NCBI GenBank assembly: GCA_027298165.1
Contig: JAPUGN010000038.1
Coordinates: 1 to 7,867, forward strand
Reading direction: 5' to 3'
Source: Nitrospinota bacterium
GTDB taxonomy: Bacteria > Nitrospinota > Nitrospinia > Nitrospinales > Nitrospinaceae
Length of the DNA: 7,867 nt
Shown: positions 1-6,361 of the stretch, in pieces
Position numbering within the stretch: position 1 is the first letter of the stretch
Layout of the letters: the number at the start of each line of letters is the position of its first letter
The notes under the pieces: model-generated
What the model saw: only the letters and a program-made list of their open reading frames with translations
Databases searched by the model: none
What the model was told of the DNA's origin: nothing
Made by a program: the position numbers and the translations under genes

Positions 1-1739
1 TTCTTCTGGCTTCCGGTTTTGTATTGTCTTGTGTTTGGACCCTGGTTCTGCTGGCGTTTCACCTGCGCTCAGGAGAGTCAGGTCACCGGCGTTTTATCCA
101 TATTTTTTCGATCCTCATATTCGGCCAATTTCTGTTCGGCCTGATCATCAGCGCTTGGAATGAAAACGTGGTATTCGAATACACAGTGACGCAAATCAGC
201 GAGGGCTTCACCGGGGTTTCACGCTTTGGAGCTTTTCTGCTTATCTCGCTAATCATTTTTTTGATTTGCTGGACGCTGGCGTATGGGATTTACCGGCTCA
301 ACAACTATTCCCAGAGGATAGGTCACTTGGCAAAAGCCCTTTTTCTGGCTTGCTTCTGCTACCTTGCGCTTTTTTCTTTATATAAAGAAGTCTCACGCGT
401 CTCCGGAATGTTCAAATCGAAAAACAATTTGATCCTTATCGTTCTGGACGGCCTGAGCACTCGCTATCTCAGCACCTACACTCCCGGCGAAAAAACTCCG
501 GGCATGGATACCGTGGCCGCTCAATCCAAGGTGTATACCAACATCCGCACCAACCACACCCACACCTTCGGCTACTTCAACACGCTCTACAGCGGCCGCT
601 AGGGAATTGACCCGGAGAACATGCTTCCGGAACCGGGTCTGCTACACCGGTTGCAGGAGGCGAACGTGAATACCCGCTGGATCTCCTATCACAACAACGG
701 CATTCCCGATGTCCGCAACCAGCGCTACAGCGGCTTGCGCTCCACTTACCTGACCGGGTCCACGGCCTGGTTGCCGCGGTTTCTCAACATCGACTACAAC
801 GTCTTCGAACTGATCACGGCGGAGGGTCGGGGCCGTTCCAGGGACTACCGCCAATCCGCCCTGAACAGGTGGCGGGTGGAGACGCAAGAGCAATCGTTTC
901 TCAATCCGCTGGAATACAGCTTTATTGAAGAAATCGAAAACCTGCGGTCGGACTCCCGGCCTTTTTTTGTCATTAACCACCTGCCGCCAGATGCCTTGAC
1001 GTCGAAAGATCGCAGTCCAAACCTGTGGGAAATGGAAGCGGATCATTTCATCCCGCATAACCGGCTCGAAAAAATCAAAAGCAAAATCCTGCGCAAAACC
1101 GATTACACCTATGGCAAGGAGGACCGCGCCGCGGTCAAGGTATTTGAAAATACTTACCGGCATTCTGTAGCGAGAGGCGCTGCCAGCCTGGACCGGTTCA
1201 TCCGGATATTCAAGCAAAAGGGTTGGGACAAGGACACCTGCCTGATTGTCACCGCCGACCACGGCAAAATATTTTCAAAGGGAAAATTCGCCTATGGGTT
1301 TCACAACGACGAAGAGGTGGCCCGGGTACCGCTGTATTTCCTGTGCCACGGGCAAACCGGAGTCGACCCGCGCCTCGGGGAAAGTATCGATGTCGCGCAA
1401 ACGGTTTTGGACTATTTCAACATTGAACAATCGCTAAGCCCGAATGCCCGCTCTCTTCTCTCCAACGAGGAAAAACCGTACATCACCACACTGACCACCA
1501 GATCCTCCAGAAGAGGTGAGCGGTTTTAAAATGTCTACGCCAACGGGTTCAAATACGTTTTCAATATCGACCCTGGGCATTTACATGTACAAAAAGAAAA
1601 GTTTTTAAATCTCTTCGATACGAAGGTGGTGGCCGAAGGTCCGGCGGTTCTGAAATCCCTCGGCTTCGATCTGGATCAAATCCTGAAGGATTACCGGATC
1701 GAGGATGTTTCCCTGGAACAGTTTGCCAGGGCCCGTTAA
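1..1739 (+). pseudogene. Membrane-anchored sulfatase / alkaline-phosphatase-superfamily protein, 5' partial, two in-frame stops
   Basis: One frame (codons starting at 3) reads from the left edge to a TAA at 1737-1739 and makes sense throughout, except for TAG at 600-602 and TAA at 1527-1529. The N-terminal part has about four hydrophobic helices (roughly 3-400). A periplasmic-type hydrolase core follows: LILIVLDG with its metal-binding Asp near 430, and the NHTHTFGYF segment near 553-579, which probably holds the Thr nucleophile. VTADHG (1247-1264) and GFHNDEE (about 1299-1319) supply C-terminal metal ligands. This layout fits sulfatase-like phosphoethanolamine or phosphoglycerol transferases and YejM-like proteins; the substrate is not readable. 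Homology-like sequence continues across both stops in the same frame (SGR, stop, GIDPEN; then GERF, stop, NVYANGFKYVF). Substitutions, not indels, therefore broke it. Recent pseudogene is the likeliest reading. Base-call errors or readthrough are alternatives. A GGAG lies 3 nt before ATG 621, so the second part could in principle be made separately. Confidence 0.8.
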
Positions 1740-1747
1740 ACGGGGCT

Positions 1748-1795
1748 CCGCAAACATTCTCCGGGTGAAGACGGCTGGACTTTGCGGCGATTTTT
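1748..1795 (+). terminator. Possible terminator after the sulfatase pseudogene
   Basis: CCGCAAA (1748-1754) pairs perfectly with TTTGCGG (1781-1787) across a 26-nt loop. The loop contains a minor CCG/CGG pairing of its own. A T-rich run (TTTTT at 1791-1795) follows. It sits 9 nt past the final stop of the sulfatase frame and before the next gene. The long loop and the CGA between stem and T-run make it weaker than a textbook terminator. Confidence 0.35.
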
Positions 1796-1845
1796 ATTGT
1801 ATGGTTGCAATGAATCCGATTCCACCCGAATCCCTGAGAGGCTCC

Positions 1846-1995
1846 ATGAGCAGACCGGAGGAAGACGAGCTTTCTGAAGAAAAGCGAAAAAAGGAAGGCT
1901 ATTCCATTATCGTGGCGCTGATCGCGGTGCTGATCATCGGCATCTCGTTTATCTGGCATTTGTGGTCGGCCCTGTTTCCCGCCCCCCCATCCTGA
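1846..1995 (+). CDS. Small single-pass membrane protein, 49 aa
   Basis: I do not recognise a family. The protein starts with a highly charged stretch (MSRPEEDELSEEKRKKEG), followed by one strongly hydrophobic helix of about 20 residues beginning YSIIVALIAVLIIG, then a short tail ending in APPS. A cytoplasmic N-terminus with a single membrane anchor is the likely topology. The ATG at 1846 is chosen because GAGAGG (1836-1841) lies 4 nt upstream. The frame is also open to ATGs at 1801 and 1810, but these lack a ribosome binding site and would add an unremarkable 12-15 residue leader. The TGA stop at 1993-1995 directly abuts the stop of the convergent transporter gene. Its role is unknown. Confidence 0.6.
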   Translation: MSRPEEDELSEEKRKKEGYSIIVALIAVLIIGISFIWHLWSALFPAPPS

Positions 1996-3294
1996 TCAGG
2001 CCAGCACCCCGGCGATGCAACCGGTCAGCACCGTGGCCAGAAACGCCGTCCACAACGCCCGCAGGCCCAACCGCGACACATCCTGAATGCGGGAAGGAAT
2101 CAGCGCCGCCAACCCTCCGACGAAAATCCCCATACTCGCCACATGGACAAAACCACATAAAGCATAGGTCAACACGGTCAGCGAGCGGGGAGTCAAAGCG
2201 GGTGGAGTCGCTCCCTGAACCTCGGCCAGATAAAAATAAGCGGCCACCTCCGTTTCGACGAACCGCGCACCGAGAATCTGTGATGCCGTCTGCCATTCCT
2301 CCGGCCGCAACCCCATGAACACCGTAAACGGCCACGCCAGCCAGCTCAGAATCCGGTTGAGAGAAAGCGGCGTTCCGCCCATCTGCGGCAGGACCCCCAA
2401 CGCTAGATCCACCACCGCCTCCAGCCCCAGAAAAACAATTAATAATGTAGCGATCCCCACCGCCATTTTCAGCCCCTGCATACCGCCCTCGATCAAGGCC
2501 ACCATCAGGTTGGACGGAGTCCGCGTTTTATCATTTCCGGAACCTGTTTCCCCGGCGGCTACCGGCAGATCGCTCAGGCTTTGCGGTTGCCCGTCTTCCG
2601 GCAGGGTGAGTTTACTGATCAGAATGGCGCAGGGTATGGAAATAATCGACGCCGAAACCAGATGTCCCGCAATTTCCGGGAAGACCCCCTGCAGGGCGAT
2701 CACGTAAATAGCCATCACCGTGCTGGCGACCGTCGCCATCATGCAGGTCAACAGGGTCAACAACTCCGACAGCGTCATCGCCGCCAGGTAGGGCCGGATG
2801 GTCAGGCCGGATTCAATGCCGACAAAAATATTGGCTGAGGCCGCAAGCGCCTCGGCGCCGGAGATGCGCATCAGCCGGTAAAACAACCAGGCAAACCCTC
2901 GAACAAGGGCGGGCATAATCTTCAGATAATACAGACCCGCCACCACCGCTGAATAAAAGATGACGGCGGGAAGCACCTGCATGGCCAGCACGAACCCGAT
3001 GGACCCCGTGCCGTCGGGAAGTGTCTGCCCGGGGCCGATGGCCAACGGCCCGAACAAAAAAATATTACCCTTCTGATAAACGTTCAGTACGGCGATCAAC
3101 CCATCGTTGAGCCAGCTCAACGCCTGCCGCGACCACGGCAGCCAGAACGTGAGAACGCCCAGCACCCAGGCCAGCGCGAAACTGCCTCCTATCGTTTGCC
3201 AGTTCACCGGAGCGCGCTTGCCCGTCAGCCACGCCAGAAACGCGACGACCCCAAACCCGGCAAACGCAATGATACGGTACAATCCCTCATCCAC
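1996..3294 (-). CDS. nupC: NupC/CNT-family concentrative nucleoside-type transporter
   Basis: A 432-residue polytopic inner-membrane protein, the usual CNT length, expected to couple Na+ or H+ entry to uptake of a nucleoside-like solute. Family landmarks (numbered from the GTG) are SGAEALAASANIFVG followed by ESGLTIRPYL (HP1 region, up to residue 170), MATVAST (about 186-192), ETEVAAY with Glu349, and ALCGFVHVASMG (HP2 / TM7 region, 378-389) followed by the SRLGLRAL C-terminal block. The substrate site departs from the classical pattern: the usual GQTE(A/S)P of HP1 reads GIESG, one residue shorter, and the usual GFxN Asn is His384. Ser387 and Glu349 remain. Substrate preference may therefore differ from classical pyrimidine or purine nucleosides. 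GTG 3292-3294 is chosen as start because GAAGG lies 6 nt upstream. TTG at 3298-3300 (two residues longer) is also possible. It is the second gene of a - strand operon with the SDR protein. Confidence 0.88.
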   Translation of the reverse strand: MDEGLYRIIAFAGFGVVAFLAWLTGKRAPVNWQTIGGSFALAWVLGVLTFWLPWSRQALSWLNDGLIAVLNVYQKGNIFLFGPLAIGPGQTLPDGTGSIGFVLAMQVLPAVIFYSAVVAGLYYLKIMPALVRGFAWLFYRLMRISGAEALAASANIFVGIESGLTIRPYLAAMTLSELLTLLTCMMATVASTVMAIYVIALQGVFPEIAGHLVSASIISIPCAILISKLTLPEDGQPQSLSDLPVAAGETGSGNDKTRTPSNLMVALIEGGMQGLKMAVGIATLLIVFLGLEAVVDLALGVLPQMGGTPLSLNRILSWLAWPFTVFMGLRPEEWQTASQILGARFVETEVAAYFYLAEVQGATPPALTPRSLTVLTYALCGFVHVASMGIFVGGLAALIPSRIQDVSRLGLRALWTAFLATVLTGCIAGVLA

Positions 3295-3300
3295 AGACAA

Positions 3301-3305
3301 CCTTC
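3301..3305 (-). promoter_or_regulatory. Ribosome binding site of the transporter, overlapping the SDR stop codon
   Basis: On the - strand GAAGG occupies 3305-3301, 6 nt before the GTG at 3294. It shares bases with the TGA stop (3306-3304) of the upstream SDR gene. This overlap suggests translational coupling and favours the GTG start. A second purine run (GGAAAGG) just upstream would instead serve the TTG at 3300. Confidence 0.5.
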
Positions 3306-4194
3306 AACCTTTCCGCTCGTTTTCCAACAGCGACCTCAAGCCCGACCGGTAATCGGGATAACGGAGGGTCACGCCGAGCTCCTCCTTGATCTTTCGGTTT
3401 CTCACCTTCTTGTTGGTCAAGTAAAAACCACGCCCCATCTCAGACAGGCCGGCGTCGTCCAATGGCACCAGAGGCGGTGCATCGACGTCCAACAGTTCAC
3501 AGGCAAACGCCACCGCCTCGGCGGGAGCGGCGGGCACATCGTCCACCACATTGTAAATGGCGCCCGGATGCGGACCCTCCATCGAAGCGGCCAGTGTCTG
3601 GACCACATCGTCGACATGAATTCGATTGAACACCAGACCCGGTTGATCGATCCGCTTGGCGACCCCCCGGCCCACCCGTTCCAGCAGATTGCGTCCGGAA
3701 CCGTAAATCCCCGCCAACCGGAATACGTGAACCGGTGCCCCATGCCCGCGGTACAAGTCGAGCCATTGCAACTCGGCTTCAGCCCGCCGCTTTTGATGGT
3801 CGAACACCGGCCTCAATTCGGAGGATTCATCCACCCACTCGCCGTCGCGGTTGCCGTACACCCCCGTGGTCGACAGATAACCCAGCCAGCGGAGTCCGGA
3901 ATCGCGTGCCAAGTCACCTCTAAAATACCGGAGCACGACATCGCCGTCTTCTTTGTGCGGAGGGATGGTTACCAGCACGTGACTGGCTTTTGCCAACGCC
4001 TGCCCGATTTCCGGGGAAGCGGATTTGCCGTCGAAGCGATACGCGCAGACACCCGCCCGGCCCCAGAGGTCCTGATGGACTTTCTCGCGGCAGGTTCCGG
4101 CAACCGTCCAGCCTCCGGCCTGCAAAGCCCGAACCAGCGCCGAGCCGGTAAATCCCAATCCGAAACAAAACAGATTTGTGCCTTGAGAGGTCAT
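3304..4194 (-). CDS. Atypical SDR-family NAD(P)-binding oxidoreductase (YeeZ-like)
   Basis: A 296-residue Rossmann-fold protein of the extended/atypical short-chain dehydrogenase type. The dinucleotide-binding glycine motif FGLGFTG is at residues 11-17. LVTIPPHK (74-81) follows the position of the fourth strand, STTGVYG (108-114) is the usual Ser/Thr-containing active-site strand, FRLAGIYGSGRN is at 158-169, and RIHVDDV is at 191-197. The catalytic YxxxK is not present where expected: the region reads FDHQKRRAEAE (131-141), with no Tyr. This is typical of the atypical SDR_a5/YeeZ-like group, which may bind NAD(P) without ordinary epimerase or dehydratase chemistry. The ATG at 4194 has AGGAA about 9 nt upstream. 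It is the first gene of the operon with the CNT transporter, with only a few bases between them. The substrate is unknown. Confidence 0.85.
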   Translation of the reverse strand: MTSQGTNLFCFGLGFTGSALVRALQAGGWTVAGTCREKVHQDLWGRAGVCAYRFDGKSASPEIGQALAKASHVLVTIPPHKEDGDVVLRYFRGDLARDSGLRWLGYLSTTGVYGNRDGEWVDESSELRPVFDHQKRRAEAELQWLDLYRGHGAPVHVFRLAGIYGSGRNLLERVGRGVAKRIDQPGLVFNRIHVDDVVQTLAASMEGPHPGAIYNVVDDVPAAPAEAVAFACELLDVDAPPLVPLDDAGLSEMGRGFYLTNKKVRNRKIKEELGVTLRYPDYRSGLRSLLENERKG

Positions 4195-4300
4195 CTAAGT
4201 GAATTCCTGTTCATGGGTATAGGCCCTGCCATCGGAACCCTCCCGCCGGAGCCGGGTAACGGGCATGCATATTAATGCCGCAAACTCGAACGACTTATCT

Positions 4301-4306
4301 TATACT
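4301..4306 (+). promoter_or_regulatory. Possible -10 element for the epimerase gene
   Basis: TATACT (five of six matches to TATAAT) lies 38 nt before the ATG at 4345, inside the AT-rich end of the 150-bp divergent intergenic region. No convincing -35 hexamer is found 16-18 nt upstream, so the promoter is either weak or activator-dependent, if it is real. I could not identify a clear promoter for the divergent - strand operon in the same region. Confidence 0.3.
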
Positions 4307-4344
4307 ATTAGAAAGAAAACATTTCCAGCAACACTTGATACGAT

Positions 4345-5286
4345 ATGAATATTCTGGTTACCGGCGGGGCCGGTTTTATCGGCTCCCATATTGTCGATGC
4401 TTATCTGATGGAAGGCCACCGCGTCGTGATTCTGGACAACCTGTCCACGGGAAAACGGGAGCAGGTGCACCCGGACGCGGTGTTTCACGCTATGGATCTG
4501 ATGGACCCCGCCGTCGAGGACATCTTCAAACAGGAAAAATTCGAGGCTGTCAATCATCACGCCGCCCAGATTTCGGTGACGCAATCCGTGGCCGACCCGG
4601 CCTTCGATGCGGAAATCAATATCCTCGGCAGTATCAAACTTTTAAAGCTGGCCACCTCTTATCGTGTGCGGAAATTCATTTTCGCTTCGACGGGAGGCGC
4701 TCTGTATGGTGATCAGACCTCTTACCCGGCCGACGAGGAACACCCGAAGCATCCGATGAGCCCGTATGGCATCGCCAAGCTGACGGTCGAACGCTATCTG
4801 GATTACTTCCACGACAACTACAAACTGCAGTCCACCGTTTTGCGTTACAGCAATGTCTACGGCCCCCGGCAGGACCCCCACGGCGAGGCCGGAGTGGTGG
4901 CGATTTTCTGCCGGCAACTGTTGCAGGATCAGCCGCCGGTCATTTTCGGAGATGGAGAGCAGACGCGCGATTTCGTTTCGGTATTCGACGTGGTGAACGC
5001 CAACCTGAAGGCGTTGGCGGAAAACTGTCAGGGGACCTACAACATTGGCACCGGTGAGGAAACATCGGTCAATACCGTCGCTTCTTTCCTCATCGAAGCT
5101 TCGGGCAAACCTCTCTCTCCCAGACACGACCCGCCCCGCATGGGAGAACAACTCCGGAGCTGTATCGATTACAATAAGTTTAAACGGAATCACGGGTGGC
5201 AACCGGAACAGTCTTTCAAGCAAGGGCTGAAGGATACGTTTGACTTCTTCGCCAACCGGCACCAGGTGGAAGCCAACCGCGAGTGA
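4345..5286 (+). CDS. galE: NAD-dependent UDP-glucose 4-epimerase-like SDR
   Basis: A 313-residue extended SDR, close to the normal GalE-family length. It should interconvert UDP-sugars at C4 (UDP-glucose/UDP-galactose or the N-acetyl forms) in the cytoplasm, feeding surface polysaccharide synthesis. The NAD motif TGGAGFIGSH (6-15) opens the protein, with Asp31 for the adenine ribose. FASTGGALYG (113-122) contains the catalytic Ser/Thr, and SPYGIAK contains Tyr141 and Lys145. RYSNVYGPRQDP (167-178) and FGDGEQTRDFV (201-211) are the substrate-side motifs. All catalytic residues are present. The start is fixed by the first beta strand beginning at residue 2. No good Shine-Dalgarno sequence precedes it. 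Exact sugar specificity cannot be told from the sequence; decarboxylase or other nucleotide-sugar epimerase relatives remain possible. Confidence 0.88.
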   Translation: MNILVTGGAGFIGSHIVDAYLMEGHRVVILDNLSTGKREQVHPDAVFHAMDLMDPAVEDIFKQEKFEAVNHHAAQISVTQSVADPAFDAEINILGSIKLLKLATSYRVRKFIFASTGGALYGDQTSYPADEEHPKHPMSPYGIAKLTVERYLDYFHDNYKLQSTVLRYSNVYGPRQDPHGEAGVVAIFCRQLLQDQPPVIFGDGEQTRDFVSVFDVVNANLKALAENCQGTYNIGTGEETSVNTVASFLIEASGKPLSPRHDPPRMGEQLRSCIDYNKFKRNHGWQPEQSFKQGLKDTFDFFANRHQVEANRE

Positions 5287-5303
5287 TTCCCGAAGACACG
5301 CCG

Positions 5304-5344
5304 AAAAAAAAGGCAGATTGCCCGATGGATCGGGGCAAGCTGCC
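5304..5344 (-). terminator. Intrinsic terminator for the lipoprotein transcript
   Basis: Read on the - strand, GGCAG (5344-5340) pairs with CTGCC (5316-5312). Inside it TTGCC pairs with GGCAA, with one mismatch between the arms and one bulge, giving a stem of more than ten base pairs. Eight T residues follow directly (5311-5304). It lies 27 bases past the stop of the lipoprotein gene. Stem plus T-tract is close to the textbook form. Confidence 0.8.
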
Positions 5345-5355
5345 GGAAAACTTCG

Positions 5356-5385
5356 GGAACGAGAGTTCCGTTATTTTACTTTTTT
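5356..5385 (+). terminator. Probable terminator for the epimerase transcript
   Basis: GGAAC (5356-5360) and GTTCC (5365-5369) form a 5-bp stem closed by a GAGA (GNRA-type) loop. A T-rich tail ending in six Ts (up to 5385) follows. The stem is short, but the preceding large hairpin (5312-5344) could help. The tail overlaps the 3' end of the convergent lipoprotein gene. Confidence 0.5.
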
Positions 5386-5622
5386 CCCAAATTTGTTATA
5401 CCCCTTGGCGTCCATACATGTGTCAAACGCGATCCGGGTGTATTCTTTCTGACTGATGGTGCTTTCAAACTTTCGAATGGCTTCATTTTCCGCCTTGGCA
5501 CGGCAATCCGCGCGCGCCGCAATCAATTGCGGGGTTTCCTCACCCGTTCCAAATCTCTTTTTTAATCCGGCACAGCTGATCATGCTGACCATCAACACAG
5601 CCAAAGCAATTCTTGAGAACAT
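5371..5622 (-). CDS. Small predicted lipoprotein, 83 aa
   Basis: The first 16 residues (MFSRIALAVLMVSMIS) form a short lipoprotein signal peptide, with Cys17 as the lipidation site. The lipobox MISC is slightly atypical because Met sits at -3. Residue +2 is Ala, which would allow outer-membrane sorting. The mature part is short, charged and mostly helical, with two further cysteines (Cys40 and Cys69) that could form a disulfide. It ends with a CMDAKGYNKFGKK segment, a CM-x-x-KGY pattern seen in several small uncharacterised bacterial lipoproteins. The ATG at 5622 is chosen because a strong GGAGGAG lies 5 nt upstream and the signal peptide begins there; the frame is open 16 codons further. It follows the response regulator by 54 nt on the same strand. 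Function unknown. Confidence 0.75.
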   Translation of the reverse strand: MFSRIALAVLMVSMISCAGLKKRFGTGEETPQLIAARADCRAKAENEAIRKFESTISQKEYTRIAFDTCMDAKGYNKFGKKVK

Positions 5623-5627
5623 GGTTT

Positions 5628-5634
5628 CTCCTCC
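5628..5634 (-). promoter_or_regulatory. Strong ribosome binding site of the lipoprotein gene
   Basis: GGAGGAG on the - strand ends 5 nt before the ATG at 5622. It settles the start in favour of the signal-peptide Met over the upstream Met at 5670. Confidence 0.8.
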
Positions 5635-5676
5635 GGGTTTCACCTGGGCTCTATTCAGGGAATGGAACAATCAGAT

Positions 5677-6186
5677 TCAGAAAACTTCCTTGATTGTGGA
5701 TGCCAGATCGTTTGCGGTGAACGGCTTGATGATGTAAGCGCTGATGCCCGCACGGAACGCTTCGAGTTCTTTTTTGGAATCCATTTCAGAAGTCACCATT
5801 AACAACGGAATGTTTTTCAGATGATCCTTTTCCTTGAGCATCTTGACAAACTCCAGACCGTCCATCTTGGGCATATACCAGTCAGTGATGACCAGATCAA
5901 ATTTTTCCACCATAAGTTTATCCAGCCCATCCTCGCCGTCTTTGGATTCGGTGATATTGTCTTTCTGGAATCCAACCTCCACCAGATTTTTGGTAAGAAT
6001 CGTCCGCAGCACGGCAGAATCGTCAATCAACAGAATCTTTTTATCATCATAGGAATTAGAACCCAACAATAATTTGTTGATGATCTGCTTGAACGGTTCG
6101 GATTTGAACGGCTTTCCAATGTATTGATCCGCTGACGACTCGAAGGCCGCCGATATCTTGTTTTTTTCCGCTTCTGTGGTCAACAT
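5677..6186 (-). CDS. CheY-like response regulator with a truncated second receiver domain at its N-terminus
   Basis: Residues 48-169 form a complete receiver domain: the acidic pair Asp55-Asp56 in LLIDDSA, phosphoacceptor Asp102 in VITDWYMPKMDG, Thr132 in MVTSE, Tyr151 and Lys154 in YIIKPF. It should be phosphorylated by a histidine kinase; no DNA-binding output domain follows. Residues 1-41 (MLTTEAEKNK ... YIGKPF ... IINKLLL) match the last third of a receiver domain and align with residues 130-168 of the same protein. Six codons upstream of the ATG still read HLTPFL, extending that match up to a TAA at 6205-6207. The gene thus looks like the remnant of a tandem-receiver (REC-REC) protein that lost its 5' part. 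No Shine-Dalgarno sequence precedes the ATG. Base composition is more AT-rich than in the neighbours. It may be functional through the intact domain or be decaying. Confidence 0.8.
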   Translation of the reverse strand: MLTTEAEKNKISAAFESSADQYIGKPFKSEPFKQIINKLLLGSNSYDDKKILLIDDSAVLRTILTKNLVEVGFQKDNITESKDGEDGLDKLMVEKFDLVITDWYMPKMDGLEFVKMLKEKDHLKNIPLLMVTSEMDSKKELEAFRAGISAYIIKPFTANDLASTIKEVF

Positions 6187-6196
6187 CAGGAAAGGA

Positions 6197-6213
6197 GTTA
6201 AATGTTATTTAAC
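6197..6213. repeat. Perfect 7-bp inverted repeat upstream of the response regulator
   Basis: GTTAAAT (6197-6203) and ATTTAAC (6207-6213) are exact inverted copies with a 3-nt spacer, 10 nt upstream of the regulator's ATG on its strand. The symmetry would suit a dimeric regulator binding site, but the site is AT-rich and short, so chance is a real alternative. Confidence 0.35.
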
Positions 6214-6293
6214 AAGGCTCTACCACATTCGCCGAAGCTGGAGAAATCCGTCCCTCCAAGCCCCGGTTTATCCCCTTCTTCTCTTCAAATCTC

Positions 6294-6321
6294 ATGGAAA
6301 TGGAGCAATAAAAGTTATAAT
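6294..6321 (+). promoter_or_regulatory. Probable sigma-70-type promoter of the molybdoenzyme gene
   Basis: A perfect TATAAT is at 6316-6321. The hexamer ATGGAA (6294-6299), 16 nt upstream, matches TTGACA at only three positions. The implied transcript start near 6328 would give a leader of about 34 nt before the ATG at 6362. It lies in the 175-bp divergent gap (6187-6361), which otherwise holds only the inverted repeat. Confidence 0.5.
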
Positions 6322-6361
6322 GAATAGGATCGGGGAAGAACAGTAATCCACGGGAATACTC

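Noticed and set aside
592..602. NotI site (GCGGCCGC) followed by TAG, resembling a cloning-vector junction
   Set aside because: The bases also encode the plausible SGR residues of the gene, and natural-looking homologous sequence continues on both sides.
642..1262. 206-codon - strand frame opposite the sulfatase gene
   Set aside because: Low-complexity, Gly/Arg/Val-rich translation without motifs. The + strand has the conserved hydrolase sequence.
1705..1845. Upstream extension of the small membrane protein to ATG 1705 or 1801
   Set aside because: The extension covers the pseudogene's end and the candidate terminator and has no ribosome binding site. ATG 1846 has GAGAGG upstream.
2315..2838. 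+ strand frames antisense to the transporter
   Set aside because: Arg/Pro/His-rich shadows of a hydrophobic membrane protein gene on the - strand.
3196..4275. Long + strand open frame (359 codons) antisense to the SDR gene and the start of the transporter
   Set aside because: It mirrors the codon structure of the - strand SDR gene, has no recognisable motif and no good ribosome binding site. The opposite strand carries clear Rossmann-fold motifs.
4642..5262. 206-codon - strand frame opposite the epimerase
   Set aside because: Shadow of the epimerase gene, whose catalytic motifs are all on the + strand.
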